Origin: Setomelanomma holmii
Taxonomy: Eukaryota > Ascomycota > Dothideomycetes > Pleosporales > Phaeosphaeriaceae
Direction of reading: 5' to 3'
Assembly: GCA_010015745.1 (NCBI GenBank)
Contig: ML978167.1
Location: 186,001-250,000, forward strand
DNA: 64,000 nt
The notes under the pieces were generated by a model. It made no database searches and was not told the DNA's origin. It was given only the letters and a program-made list of their open reading frames with translations. The position numbers and the translations under genes are program-made. This document shows, piece by piece, positions 47,645 through 57,745 of this stretch. The first letter of the stretch is position 1; every line of letters begins with the position of its first letter.

Positions 47645-48530
47645 ATGCCACCAACAAGACCGACCCGGTTCGAGCGAAACGATGGTAGAGAGGGTATTCA
47701 TCGGTAAGTCGCCTGGTTTAGCAGTACCTCCCGGAATCTGACGTTTCCGAAGCACTCGAGGTAAAGTGGTCGGTATCCTTGTTGGTAAAGCTAAACGTCG
47801 CTTTGTCGTGTGACAAAAGCTATTGTTCTCGCGCTCCAAGGTGCTCGAAAGACTGCACCACGAGAACCGCATAACCATCGATGAAAGATATGTACTTTGC
47901 AGTAGAGAGAAGCGCGGGACGTCGCATTCGACCTTTTGTAAGCACAGAGATTGCGTCAAGAGTGCGGAAAGAAATCGGATTTCGATACAGGAGTTCTCAT
48001 GGTGGAAGCAATTCGATCCGGAAGCTTTCGTGTTGCTCCTATCATGGTTACATGAGGGTAAGGTCTCCAGGTCCAATGCGAACCAAGATCCCACAACATA
48101 TCGCTTTCATCTTATGAAAGGCCATGCCCTTGGACATAAGCTGAGACTCTCTGATTTTCAGCTCGTGGTTCGCGACGCATTCCGACAACACAGTGAACAT
48201 TATGGACTTAAATTGGCGACCATCGAAGCAGTCTACGAGATGGGTGCCTCAGCTTATGATCTTCGTAAAGTAATCTGCAAAATCTTCGCACTCAGTGGAG
48301 AATCTAAAGAACTCCAAGACCAACCCCATCCGCGCACTTTTCTGGCGGATCTCGCGCGGTCCGTAGTCACACAAGAGCGCTCGCGAATAACACTTCGAGA
48401 CGTGCAAGACGCGTTGACCAAGATTGACCAATCTAGTATGAGCAGTCTCGGTCGACTGGCAGCGTCGTGGACACACGCCAACGCGATGGTGAAGGACATA
48501 ACAGGCAAGGAGGTATGGGCATATCTCTGA
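47645..48530 (+). pseudogene. BTB-family gene, copy D (no RING), with in-frame TGA
   Basis: Exons 47645..47703 and 47753..48530 stay in one frame of 279 codons, but TGA occurs at 47811-47813. Exon 1 encodes MPPTRPTRFERNDGREGIHR. Exon 2 begins with a typical BTB start (KVVGILVGKAKRRFVV, stop, QKLLFSRSKVLERL); the stop falls where BTB proteins have the conserved His. The BTB C-terminal half is present (FDPEAFVLLLSWLHEGKV), followed by the helical domain shared with copies A-C (YDLRKVICKIFALSG; PRTFLADLARSVVTQERSR). The RING cysteines are absent, so this is either an ancestral-type BTB relative or a copy that lost the insert. If the TGA is a sequence error the gene would be intact at 278 residues. 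Confidence 0.6.
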
Positions 48531-49540
48531 CCATCTGCCTTGAACTTCTTAGGTGACCAGGCTAGCAATTTGCTCGACAATCGTTGGGTCTCGACCATTC
48601 CCAGTCCATAGATTGTTGGCCATATCATCTCAGCCATACGCAGCTGATCTTTACTCCTTTGTTCTGGGAATTTTAGGTATGGTGACATGGCAGACTAACA
48701 TGCCACATGCACCGTATGAAGACTGCGCGTCCAACACCTTCCGAAAAAATCTCGTGGGCATAGAACATGGAGATTCTTCCAAGGACCAGAGCTGTCATCT
48801 TACTTAGGATTGCTTCGAGCTGGTGTGGTCTGCATATGTTGCGCAGCGGGTCTGCGGAAGTCCAGGATTCGTCCCAACAGCGTCATATGAAACATGTTCT
48901 TATCACCCCATCTCTTGCTCTCCCGTGAGTTCGTGCCCATGAGCTGGTTGTGACAACCTGATTGGCAATCTGAGATGTCGTCGAGGTGCGAGGGGCATGC
49001 AGTTCTGACGAAAGTCGCGGGGCGCATGTGCTCGTCCACTCTGCACGTGCCGACCGAGGCTCCTTCTTTCAACACTCCTAATTCGCAAGCACCAACGGAA
49101 CGAGCGTCGTTGGCTTGCGATGCCGAATAATCGTGAACTTTCCTCTAAAACGAAAAGGTGGTATGAAGTCCACAAATCCGCCGAGCTCTTTCGCAAGCTT
49201 TCTCTAAAACGGTTTAGCGTATATACAATCAGAACACTACCCCAAAACATCTAATGTAGACTTCATGAAGCCTCAACCGAAGTCACTCCACCAGGTCTAC
49301 TCCACGAATCAGACCTTGAGGACAGATCACAAACAGCCGTATCAGCGTGAGGCTCGCGCGACTCTAGTCCCAACAATGCACCCCACCAGTCTGGCACCCA
49401 CGTTTCGGCCAGCGCGTGGCGTTATCGTGTACCATACCGGAAAATCCTGTGCAATGGTACATATGTGATAGCGCCGCCGGTTTCTCTCAGAACTGCACCG
49501 TTTCTACATCTGTGCTCCCATCTTGCTAGAGATTGCCAAC
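48531..49540. other. 1.0-kb intergenic region, no gene recognised
   Basis: Only short unsupported ORFs on both strands. Holds the promoter and leader of the desaturase gene. Confidence 0.4.
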
Positions 49541-50956
49541 ATGGAGTCCTTACCGTCCTTTCCGGAAGCAACAGCTGTCAATGCAACCTCAAAATCCATC
49601 CACGTTTCGCAACAGCCCATCACCCTCCACAATTGGTACAAGAAGATCAACTGGCTCAATACCACTCTCGTTGTTTTGATACCAACATTTGGACTTTATT
49701 TGACCCACAGCACACCACTCAAACGCCCAACTCTGCTTTGGTCAATTCTATACTACTTCTGCACCGCATTCGGTATCACCGGAGGATACCATCGCCTATG
49801 GAGTCACCGATGCTACTCAGCACGCCTTCCCTTTCGCTTGTTCCTCGCATTCACAGGCGCCGGAGCTATCCAAGGTAGCATACGATGGTGGTCCGCAAAC
49901 CATCGTGCCCATCACCGCTGGACGGATACCATGAAGGATCCATACTCCGTGATGCGTGGACTCTTGTTCTCGCATATTGGCTGGATGGTGCTGAATAACG
50001 ACCCTAAAGTCAAGGGACGAACCGACATCAGCGATCTCGACAGCGATCCAATCGTCGTGTGGCAACACAAGCATTATGGCAAGTGCTTGCTTTTCGCTGC
50101 ATGGGTTTTCCCTATGCTGGTCGCTGGTCTGGGATGGGGAGACTGGTGGGGCGGCCTGGTGTACGCTGGCATCATACGTGCATGCTTTGTCCAGCAAGCT
50201 ACATTTTGCGTCAACTCTTTGGCTCATTGGATCGGCGAGCAGCCATTCGATGATCGTAGGAGTCCAAGGGATCACGTGTTGACAGCACTCGTCACCATGG
50301 GAGAGGGCTATCACAACTTCCATCATGAGTTCCCCAGCGATTATCGTAAGTCCCTCGAACCAGCATGTTGAAATATGACATACTGATCTGCAACAGGCAA
50401 TGGGATCATCTGGTACCAATACGACCCAACAAAATGGCTCATCTTCTTACTCTCCAAAATCCCGCTTCTCCCGCAAACATACTCGCTCAAGACCTTCCGC
50501 TCCAATGAAATCGAGAAGGGCAGACTCCAACAGCAGCAAAAGGCTCTTGACAAGAAACGTTTAGCACTAGATTGGGGCGCTCCACTAGCACAATTGCCCG
50601 TCATCGACTGGGACGACTTCCGCGCGCGATGCACGGAAGAAGGCGCTGCGCTAGTCGCTATCGCCGGTATCATTCATGATGTGAGCACATTCGTCGCAGA
50701 GCATCCAGGCGGCAAGACGTTGATCAAGAGTGCGATTGGCAAGGATGCGACCGCGCTCTTCAATGGAGGAGTGTACGAGCATTCTAATGCAGCGCACAAT
50801 TTGTTGTCTACGATGCGCGTTGGTGTACTGAGAGGCGGGCAGGAAGTTGAGGTGTGGAAGAAGCAGTGGGCGAGTACGGAAGGGCAGGAAAAAGCGAAGG
50901 TCTTGAAGCAGGTTACGAGGGTGGAGAAGCCTGCTGTTGCGGCCGTTGCAGCTTAA
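49541..50956 (+). CDS. Delta-9 fatty acid desaturase (stearoyl-CoA desaturase, OLE1 type)
   Basis: Introduces the delta-9 double bond into stearoyl- and palmitoyl-CoA in the ER membrane. Exons 49541..50345 and 50397..50956 give 454 residues; the 51-nt intron splits an Arg codon in DY-R-NGIIWYQYD. The three histidine boxes of the di-iron site are HRLWSH (84-89), HRAHH (121-125) and HNFHH (258-262). Membrane spans include LVVLIPTFGLYLTH and WSILYYFCTAFGIT. As in other fungi a cytochrome b5 domain is fused at the C-terminus: VAIAGIIHDVSTFVAEHPGG with the heme-ligand HPGG, then GVYEHSNAAHNLLSTMRVG. The C-terminal tail is Ala/Lys-rich. Complete and undamaged. Confidence 0.95.
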
Positions 50957-51147
50957 TGGACATGGATGATCAATAAGGTTATTCTCACGAGTCGGAAGTC
51001 CAGACTTTGAATATGATATTGAAATGAGCCTTCATTCCTATCGTATCCCGTGGTGCCAAAAATCACCGGGACGCCATCAATACACACGACAACTAGCTTT
51101 TCCGATCTCGATACACATGCTTAGCCTGCTATTTGTGTGTCCACGCT

Positions 51148-52193
51148 TCAACTCTCCGTCTTCGACCTCTTCGTCGTCTCATCATCGTCCACCACCTCAA
51201 CTGCCCTTTTAGACCCGATAACCTGCACACTCCCCTCCCTCTTCACCACAGCCCCACCAGCACCCCCATTCGCACCCTTCTCCATCCCACCAAGACCCAC
51301 GACCTCACCCTTCAGACCCCTCTCCCTCTCCTTCCCCAACAAAATCCCAATCAACCACTCCTTCTCATCCACCTCCTTCCTCCTCTCCCCCTCCAACACC
51401 TTCCTGCGCAACTCATCCACATCCATATTCTTAAGCGTCCACTTCATCCTAACATCCTTCATCGGACTAAGTTCCGGATTCTTCGCCGGCCTCGCCGCTT
51501 CGATACGACGAATGACATTGCTCGGTGCCATGAGCGTGTAGTTGACTACAATATTACACACGAGCATGATCAGCCCGCGAAGACGGTGGAAGGCTTCGCG
51601 CCGCCCGGCTTCGTTTCTGAGGTTTTTGCGCGAGAAGGATGTGTGGAAGGTACGCGTGGGCTGGGCGAGGTTGCGCGCAGCCTGATAAATTAAGCACTCC
51701 ATATACTCCGTGACCGTCCACGTCGCTCGGTCAGAGGGCGTGGGACGGTCGTATTTCGAAGTCGCCATGCAGTCCATTGCCTTGTAGATTGTGTTTACGA
51801 GGTTGGTCATTGCGTCTTTGTCTTTGGGCGCGATGATGGGTACGGCGATGTCTGGTTTGAGTGGGAGGAGGTCGCGGTAGTCGGCCCATGGGTCGAGGAA
51901 GGAGGGTGCGAGGATGAATTTGGGCAGTTCTTTGGGAGAGGTGAGGAGCAGTTTGGAGGAGATTTCTTCCCATTTGTAGGGAAAGTCGATCGGGATTGGA
52001 GTGGATGGGTTTGGCGGAACAGGCATTTCGAATCGTGGAGATGTTGACTTGTGCCGCAATTTGTTATACCACTGCTTGAAGCGAGGTCTGGGATGAAGAA
52101 GTGAGGTGTCATGGGCCGCGCGCCAACGAGGTCGCCAGAGCTTTGTTCGATCGACGTACTGGCGGGTTGGGAGGGAAGAAGGAGGTAGGTGGC
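51148..52193 (-). CDS. Hypothetical protein; N-terminal exon unresolved
   Basis: Not recognised. The frame is open from about 52193 to the stop at 51148. The first in-frame ATG is 52026, which would give 292 residues, but the preceding sequence looks coding (TRQYVDRTKLWRPRWRAAHD; HPRPRFKQWYNKLRHKS). A possible first exon is ATG 52375..52369 with a perfect GTGAGT donor and acceptor TTTAAG at 52194, giving 350 residues in frame; this is a guess. Visible features: YKWEEISSKLLLTSPKELPK, a helical middle (REAFHRLRGLIMLVCNIVVN), and a basic/acidic C-terminus with a Gly/Ala-rich linker and a nuclear-type motif (TTKRSKTES). Convergent with the desaturase and downstream of ELYS on the same strand. Confidence 0.6.
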
Positions 52194-52462
52194 CTTAAAT
52201 TTGATTTACGACGTGCAAACTCTCTGCTTCTTACAGGGCGAAAGGGCATGGTGAAGGTCAGGTAAAGGACAAGCGGACTGACGAGATGAGATAGAAGTTC
52301 CTGGATGGTGAGAAAACTGTGACTGGTCCGACAGGTGAGAGATTTCGATTGTGAATCAATTTACTCACGTCGCATGTGATCGGTCCTAAGGTGAGAAACC
52401 TGACGATAATGCCCAAACGCCGTACGCTATGCATTTGTCGCTCGCAATCAGATGCTGGTGAC

Positions 52463-53522
52463 CTAAACGATGAAAGCTTCTTCATCCTTCCTCGGTCCAA
52501 GGCCACCCTTGACCCCATCCTTCAGCATCTCCCAGCTGACACCATCAACCCTGCGTCCACGCGTTGCCGTCTCGCCTGCAACCTCTGTCAGCTTGCCCAT
52601 CGCCATCCTTCGCATCAACACCGTATCTTGTGCGCCTTGATATGACCGACCCTTGCCCTCAGTCAAGAACTTCTCAATAAATTCCTCCTCTTCATCGCTG
52701 AACGGCAAGCTCACAAACTCCATGGCCTTCTCTTCCCGGGTATATGCACCATCTTCGACGCCGCTCAACCATGCGCTCTTCTCAAGTGTTTGCTCCATCA
52801 ATATCTCCATGAGTGGCTTTTGTTCGTACTCGGGCCGTGTGCGAATCCAGTAGAAGGTTTCTGTGACATTGCGACCCGCCAGGTACTTCGCGAACTCATC
52901 TCTGACTTTCTGCTCCTCCAGCGGCGGCTTCACACAATTGTAGTACGCCAGCGGCAGGATGTCGTCCTCTGTGGCCTTCTGAAGGCCCACACTACCCAAC
53001 CTATCCCTGCCCTTCAGTAGCGTGTACATGATATCGTCTGGGAATGTCGGAATGATACTCGGGTGTGTGAGGTTTTCGACTGCGGTGCGGAATTCGAGGT
53101 GGTCAAGTGCCCAGAGGCCTTCGATGAACGTCCAGAATCGCTTCTCGAGGTGTACGTTACGCGCAAATCCGGTGGCCAGCTCTGTAGCTTCGTGGATCTG
53201 AGGCGATAGATCCTTGAGGAGATAGAAGATCAAGCAGTGCTTGTTGTGTAATGAGGTCTCGGCGGAGATGATGCGCTGGTGCAGGTCGTGCAGCTGCTGA
53301 TGACTCTTTGGTGGGTATATCCTCTTCCCGCCTGGTCAATCTTAGTTGAAGTCCTTCGACCGCCTCGTTCGACGCACCTTTGACCTTGAGAAGATCGAGC
53401 AAGCGCTCAAAATAAGTCCTTCCCCCAAGCGCATGCTGGAACTCTTGGATCTGTTGGACAATGCCGGGCGCATAAGTTACGCCGTGTGGAAACACAGCCT
53501 CAAAATCTTCTATGTCGAGCAT
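52463..53522 (-). CDS. ELYS-like nucleoporin / nuclear pore assembly protein
   Basis: Fungal proteins of this type correspond to the ELYS domain of metazoan AHCTF1. In Aspergillus and fission yeast they sit in the Nup84/Nup107 outer ring with Nup37. Exons 53522..53378 and 53331..52463 give 337 residues. The 46-nt intron has donor GTGCGT and acceptor CAG, phase 1, and joins LLKVKG-GKRIYPPKSHQQ. Family-typical segments: FPHGVTYAPGIVQQIQEFQ, GRTYFERLLDLL, CLIFYLLKDLSPQIHEA, FWTFIEGLWALDHLEFRTAV, LTHPSIIPTFPDDIMYTLL. All helical, no membrane segment. Start: ATG 53522, first in the frame with the conserved N-terminus. Confidence 0.78.
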
Positions 53523-53975
53523 TGCGACTGTCAACACGAATTCTGAGATTGATTCTAGGTGGGGTGCAGATCGCGTGAAGCTGGGATGGACGTGTTTTGG
53601 TCGTCGCACGCTGTCATGTGCAGAAGTAGCGCCTTGGCGCTCTGAAGGTGCTCAAACATTGCGCTTCTCTAATTATATAACGCATTTTGAATCGAATGAA
53701 TTTATCTTGAAACGGGCGGGCGAGCTGATTGAACAGGTTTAGACGAAGTCAGTTTGATTGTACACAATTATTGTACACGTCGGCCGTTAAGCACACTATG
53801 GTATCATTACAGGGCATATCCATTGCACATCTGCAAGTGCTCCTCCTTTTCGCCAAACGCAATCCCATGCCTTTTGATGTGAGAGACCGCCGTCTATACT
53901 TTGCAAAATAATTCTATGCGTATGTTACAGCTGGTTACGGTGCGCCATTAGGACGATATCCTGGTTGTGAAATGT
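53523..53975. other. Intergenic region between ELYS and carrier genes
   Basis: 453 bp with an AT-rich patch at about 53670-53710; no supported gene. Contains the ELYS promoter. Confidence 0.4.
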
Positions 53976-55384
53976 TCAAGTTCGTTCTCGTTCTCGTCGT
54001 TCGTTCATATCGTTCGCCATCTTCTTGCCAAGTTCGTAGCAACTGATCATAATCGCACATGCCGGAGCGATCTTGAGGCATCTCGCTGCCCAGCCTTTGA
54101 ATAGTCCCGAAGCTCCTTGCTCGCGGTAGATGTGGGCCAGGAGCCGGGGCATCGTCTGATCTTCGGGTCGGATCACCTTAGCTGCATCCTTAGCAGCCTC
54201 TCCTGCGTGTCGGTAGACCTGCTGTCTTGTTTTGCCAACATCGAAAGGCGTTGTCACGAAAGCTGCAACTGCTCCCGATGCTGCTCCGGCGATGAAGCTG
54301 TCTACGATAGTGTCCTTGCGATTCTCCCGACTTCTTGATCGACTCCTACGCTGTATTCTTTCGTCACCACGTCCTACTCGGAACTCGAAACCATCATTCC
54401 TGGCTTCCGCTCGTCCTCGAATGTCGATCAATTGGTTGCGAGTGGCCTCATATCCCCACCAGTAGATGGCCGAGAACGGAACATCTCTCCACAGCGTCAA
54501 AGTCAGCCCACGCCATAAACTGAAGACGCCCTGACCAGCGACCATCTCCTGCAGTCCGTTCATGGTCTCGCGAAAGTGTCCGACAGCGGTAGCAGTGTGG
54601 GTCGCTGCCTGCATTCTTGTCCTGAACATCTCAATGGGACTGACGACGACCGCCGCAAGTACTCGTGCTGTAGCGCCTGCCACCAGAGGAATATATGCGT
54701 CCGGCACCGTCTTGCGGAATGGTGATGCGCGAGCTGTCCGTAGCCAGTCGTAACCAGCGAAATAGATAACATTGGCAGGTACTGCCATCACCAGAGTCGG
54801 TGACAACCCTCTCCATAATGTCCTAGGTCCCTCATTTTGTGCGATCTTCCTTAAACCATCCCATGTGCCATTGATAGTCCTTCGCTCCACCTCTTCTACA
54901 GCACAGCCGATATCTGCAGGATTGAGAGGCGCCATGGTAGGTCCAGCCACACAGAACGGCGCTTTGTTGTTCATCCAGAAGACTTCTCTACAGCATGCCG
55001 ATATGCCCATGTTCGGCGGCAGGTCGCGAAATTGTGTGAGTGATGCGCCATTGAAGACACGAGGTTGTGATGACGACGCTGTGACGGGTTCTTGTGATTG
55101 TAGACGGACGCGGACGACGTCGAGTGGTGTTACTGCAGGAGTCAGTATATGCGTCAATTTTCTCCGAGCCTCTAGTAGTAGCGGTGTATCCGAGGCGAGA
55201 CAGGATGAAGACGCAAAGGTGATCGGCTCTCTTCAAGTATCGAACATATGAGATGAATGTACGCACTCAACAATGAAGTCAAAACACTCCCTGACACGGC
55301 AGAGAGCATCTTCTGTGCGAGCGACACTTCGCCCATGCCCGCGGCGGCATCCGCATCCTCGGCTCTCTGGGTAGCGGTTGCCAT
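53976..55384 (-). CDS. Mitochondrial carrier, Mtm1/SLC25A39-SLC25A40 type
   Basis: Inner-membrane carrier; the mammalian relatives import glutathione, and yeast Mtm1 affects Mn-superoxide dismutase activation and Fe-S cluster status. Exons 55384..55267 and 55132..53976 give 424 residues; the 134-nt intron joins SGSVLTSLL-ITPLDVVRVR. Three carrier repeats are seen with P-x-[DE]-x-x-[RK] signatures: TPLDVVRVRLQ, SPIEMFRTRMQ and TPFDVGKTRQQ. Repeat ends: GLRKIAQNEGPRTLWRGLSP, GVFSLWRGLTLTLWRDVPF and HIYREQGASGLFKGWAARCL. The two long loops and the insert with Cys-Cys (ISACCREVFWMNN) in repeat 1 fit Mtm1/SLC25A39. Start: ATG 55384, giving an Ala-rich leader before the first helix. Divergent from the F-box gene. 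Confidence 0.87.
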
Positions 55385-55891
55385 GTCCGCCCTTCTTCAC
55401 AATTGTGGGCGTATCACCTCAACACGGAACGAGGTGTGAAGTTAGAATGCCGTGGGCGCGAAAGGAGCGGCGTGCGCATCGTCCTGGTGGCAGTTGTGAG
55501 TGGTGACGAAGGCGAATTGCAATGAGGTCAGGGCCAAAAAGGCAATCGCCCGAGCTTCTAGATTTCAGAGCTACAAACTTTGGCGGCCTTCGGCAAGACA
55601 CGGAATCCCGATTGGTCCACGCAAAAGGGCGGCTTATCAGATGCACCCGCAGCTAGACTAGTTGTGTCCTGCGTCATCGTTGTGACTCTTGTCTTTACGC
55701 ACGATTGAGCACGGAGATGCATCTGCGATCACCGGCGTGAATTGAAGAGTCACACGTATCTAGACCTGTATTCTTATTAGACACTTGACAGCGGACCCTG
55801 ACCCATACTGCCACTGCTCTGGCTGCCTGCAAAGTCGGACCTGCCTACAATCGCTGAACCGCTTATATCCGACACACTGGTACACCCAACC
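55385..55891. promoter_or_regulatory. Divergent promoter of carrier and F-box genes
   Basis: 507 bp between start codons. No clear motif or RNA gene recognised. Confidence 0.35.
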
Positions 55892-57597
55892 ATGGACCCT
55901 AAAGAAGTACCCACCAACACCAGTACCGAAGCCGAGCTTGAATCTTTCCGCCAGAAATGGAGGGAAGAAGTGACCGCCCGGACTAAGCATCAAGCAGCGG
56001 GGCCATCTGTACCTGCCAAAACTTCACCTTCAACGAGCAAGCCTCATGTACCCAAGAGCAGTGCTCCGAGTGCAGGGCCTTCTATCCACACGCGACAGCG
56101 TAGTGTGGAACAGCAAGATGAAGTAACTCCCCACGAATACCCAGATCTCGGGGACAAGAAGCACAGCCGACGGCTGGATAAAACCAGTGCTGAGACAGCT
56201 GCTGCCCTTGCTGCCAACCAAGAACCAAGTTCCGCCTTAGAGCATTACGAAAAGGCTGTCGAGAAGGAGTCGGAAGGAAGATTAGGAGACAGTCTGGCGC
56301 TGTACAGGAAAGCTTTCAAGGTGCGGGTGTGTCTCTACTTGTTGTCTCAACACACCACTAACATGTGCAGCTTGATGACAATGTGGACAAATCGTACAAG
56401 GCGAAGCATTTCCCCCCATCATACTTCAAGAACAAGCAGCACCTTAAGGCACCTCCAACTATACAAGGTCCTTCGGCACCGACTGCTCCATCAATACCCA
56501 AGCCCCAGGACCCTAATCCTTCCAACGCCTCGGTCACTGTACCCAATACCGCCCACCACTCCCTACATGGCCTTAGTCCATCATTGCAAAACCTCATCAG
56601 CGACTTCACCAATCTCTCAATCCAAGGCGAGCCACCGCCAACTGACCTATCGCCCGCACTACCATGCCCAATCGCCACCACCCCAGAAGAGATCCTCGTC
56701 GAGATCCTAGAGCAAGTTGCCATCCAAGATGTAGCATCCTTCGTCCGCCTCGCCCAAGTCTGCAAACGCCTCGCCTACCTCGTCGCCACCGAAGACCGCG
56801 TCTGGAAACGCATCGTCCTAGGCCACGAGTACGGTTTCGCAGCCGTGCTCTACACTTTCACGTGCCAAGTCGACGGCAAGCCTCTCGGCGACGACGACGA
56901 AGGCGGCATCATCCTAAGCCCTGATTCGGATAACGAAAACTCCGCACCACAAACACCAGTCCCAACCCCCCTTGCTCTAACACAACTTCTCATTCCCACC
57001 GTCTATCCAACCTACCGCACCCTCTTTCAACGCCGCCCGCGCGTTCGCTTCAACGGATGCTACATCAGCACCGTAAACTACACACGCGCAGGCCAAGCCT
57101 CACCCACAAGCGTGACATGGAATTCGCCTATTCACATCGTAACATACTACCGGTACCTGCGCCTCCTGCGCGACGGAACCTGCATTTCTCTCCTCACAAC
57201 CTCCGAACCCGCCGACGTCGTGCCCTACTTGTACACCGAACACATGCATAAACACCACGGCTCTCTGCCCTCAGCGCCCATGAAAGACGCACTACTAGGT
57301 CGGTGGCGCTTGACAGGACCCGAAGTCCCGGGTGATGACGAGCAGGAGAAAGAGGGGACGCTGATTGTTGAAACGGCGGGCGCGGTGCCAAAGTACATGT
57401 ATAAGATGGTGTTGAGTTTGGCCACGGCGGGACGAGCGGCTAAGAATAGTAAGTTGAGTTGGCAGGGGTACTGGAGTTATAACCGATTGACGGATGATTG
57501 GGGAGAGTTTGGATTGAAGAATGATCGTGCGTTTTACTGGTCGAGGGTTAAGAGCTATGGGATGAGTTGGGATGAGCGGGGGAGGAAGGGGGTGTAA
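55892..57597 (+). CDS. F-box protein of the FBXO9/Hrt3/Pof7 family
   Basis: Substrate receptor of SCF ubiquitin ligases; FBXO9 family. Exons 55892..56320 and 56371..57597 give 551 residues; the 50-nt intron is phase 0 and joins LYRKAFK-LDDNVDKSYK. The helical N-terminal region resembles an MIT/TPR-like unit (ALEHYEKAVEKESEGRLGDS; LALYRKAFKLDDNVDKSYK). The F-box lies at about 246-290 (TPEEILVEILEQVAIQDVAS; FVRLAQVCKRLAYLVATEDR). The conserved C-terminal FBXO9 domain follows: PRVRFNGCYISTVNYTRAGQ, HIVTYYRYLRLLRDGTCISL, LLGRWRLTGPEV and FGLKNDRAFYWSRVKSYG. The region between N-terminus and F-box is Pro/Ser-rich. Only 148 bp separate its stop from the convergent CCT7 stop. Confidence 0.9.
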
Positions 57598-57745
57598 ATA
57601 ATTAGTTGGGTCACGCTTAAGAGAGCAGATGTGAACATATCATGCTCTTTGTTGTTTGTTCTTGCATTATCGTAGACGTATTGACGCTTGATGTGCGTCC
57701 GCGTCTCGGTCATGGTGTCTGCCATCTCGTCCTTCCCATGCTTTT

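Noticed and set aside
41507..48000. Programmed stop-codon readthrough in copies A, C and D
   Set aside because: The contexts are TGA-AGC, TAA-GAT and TGA-CAA, none matching the known fungal TGA-CTA readthrough context; frameshifts in A and C also argue for decay.
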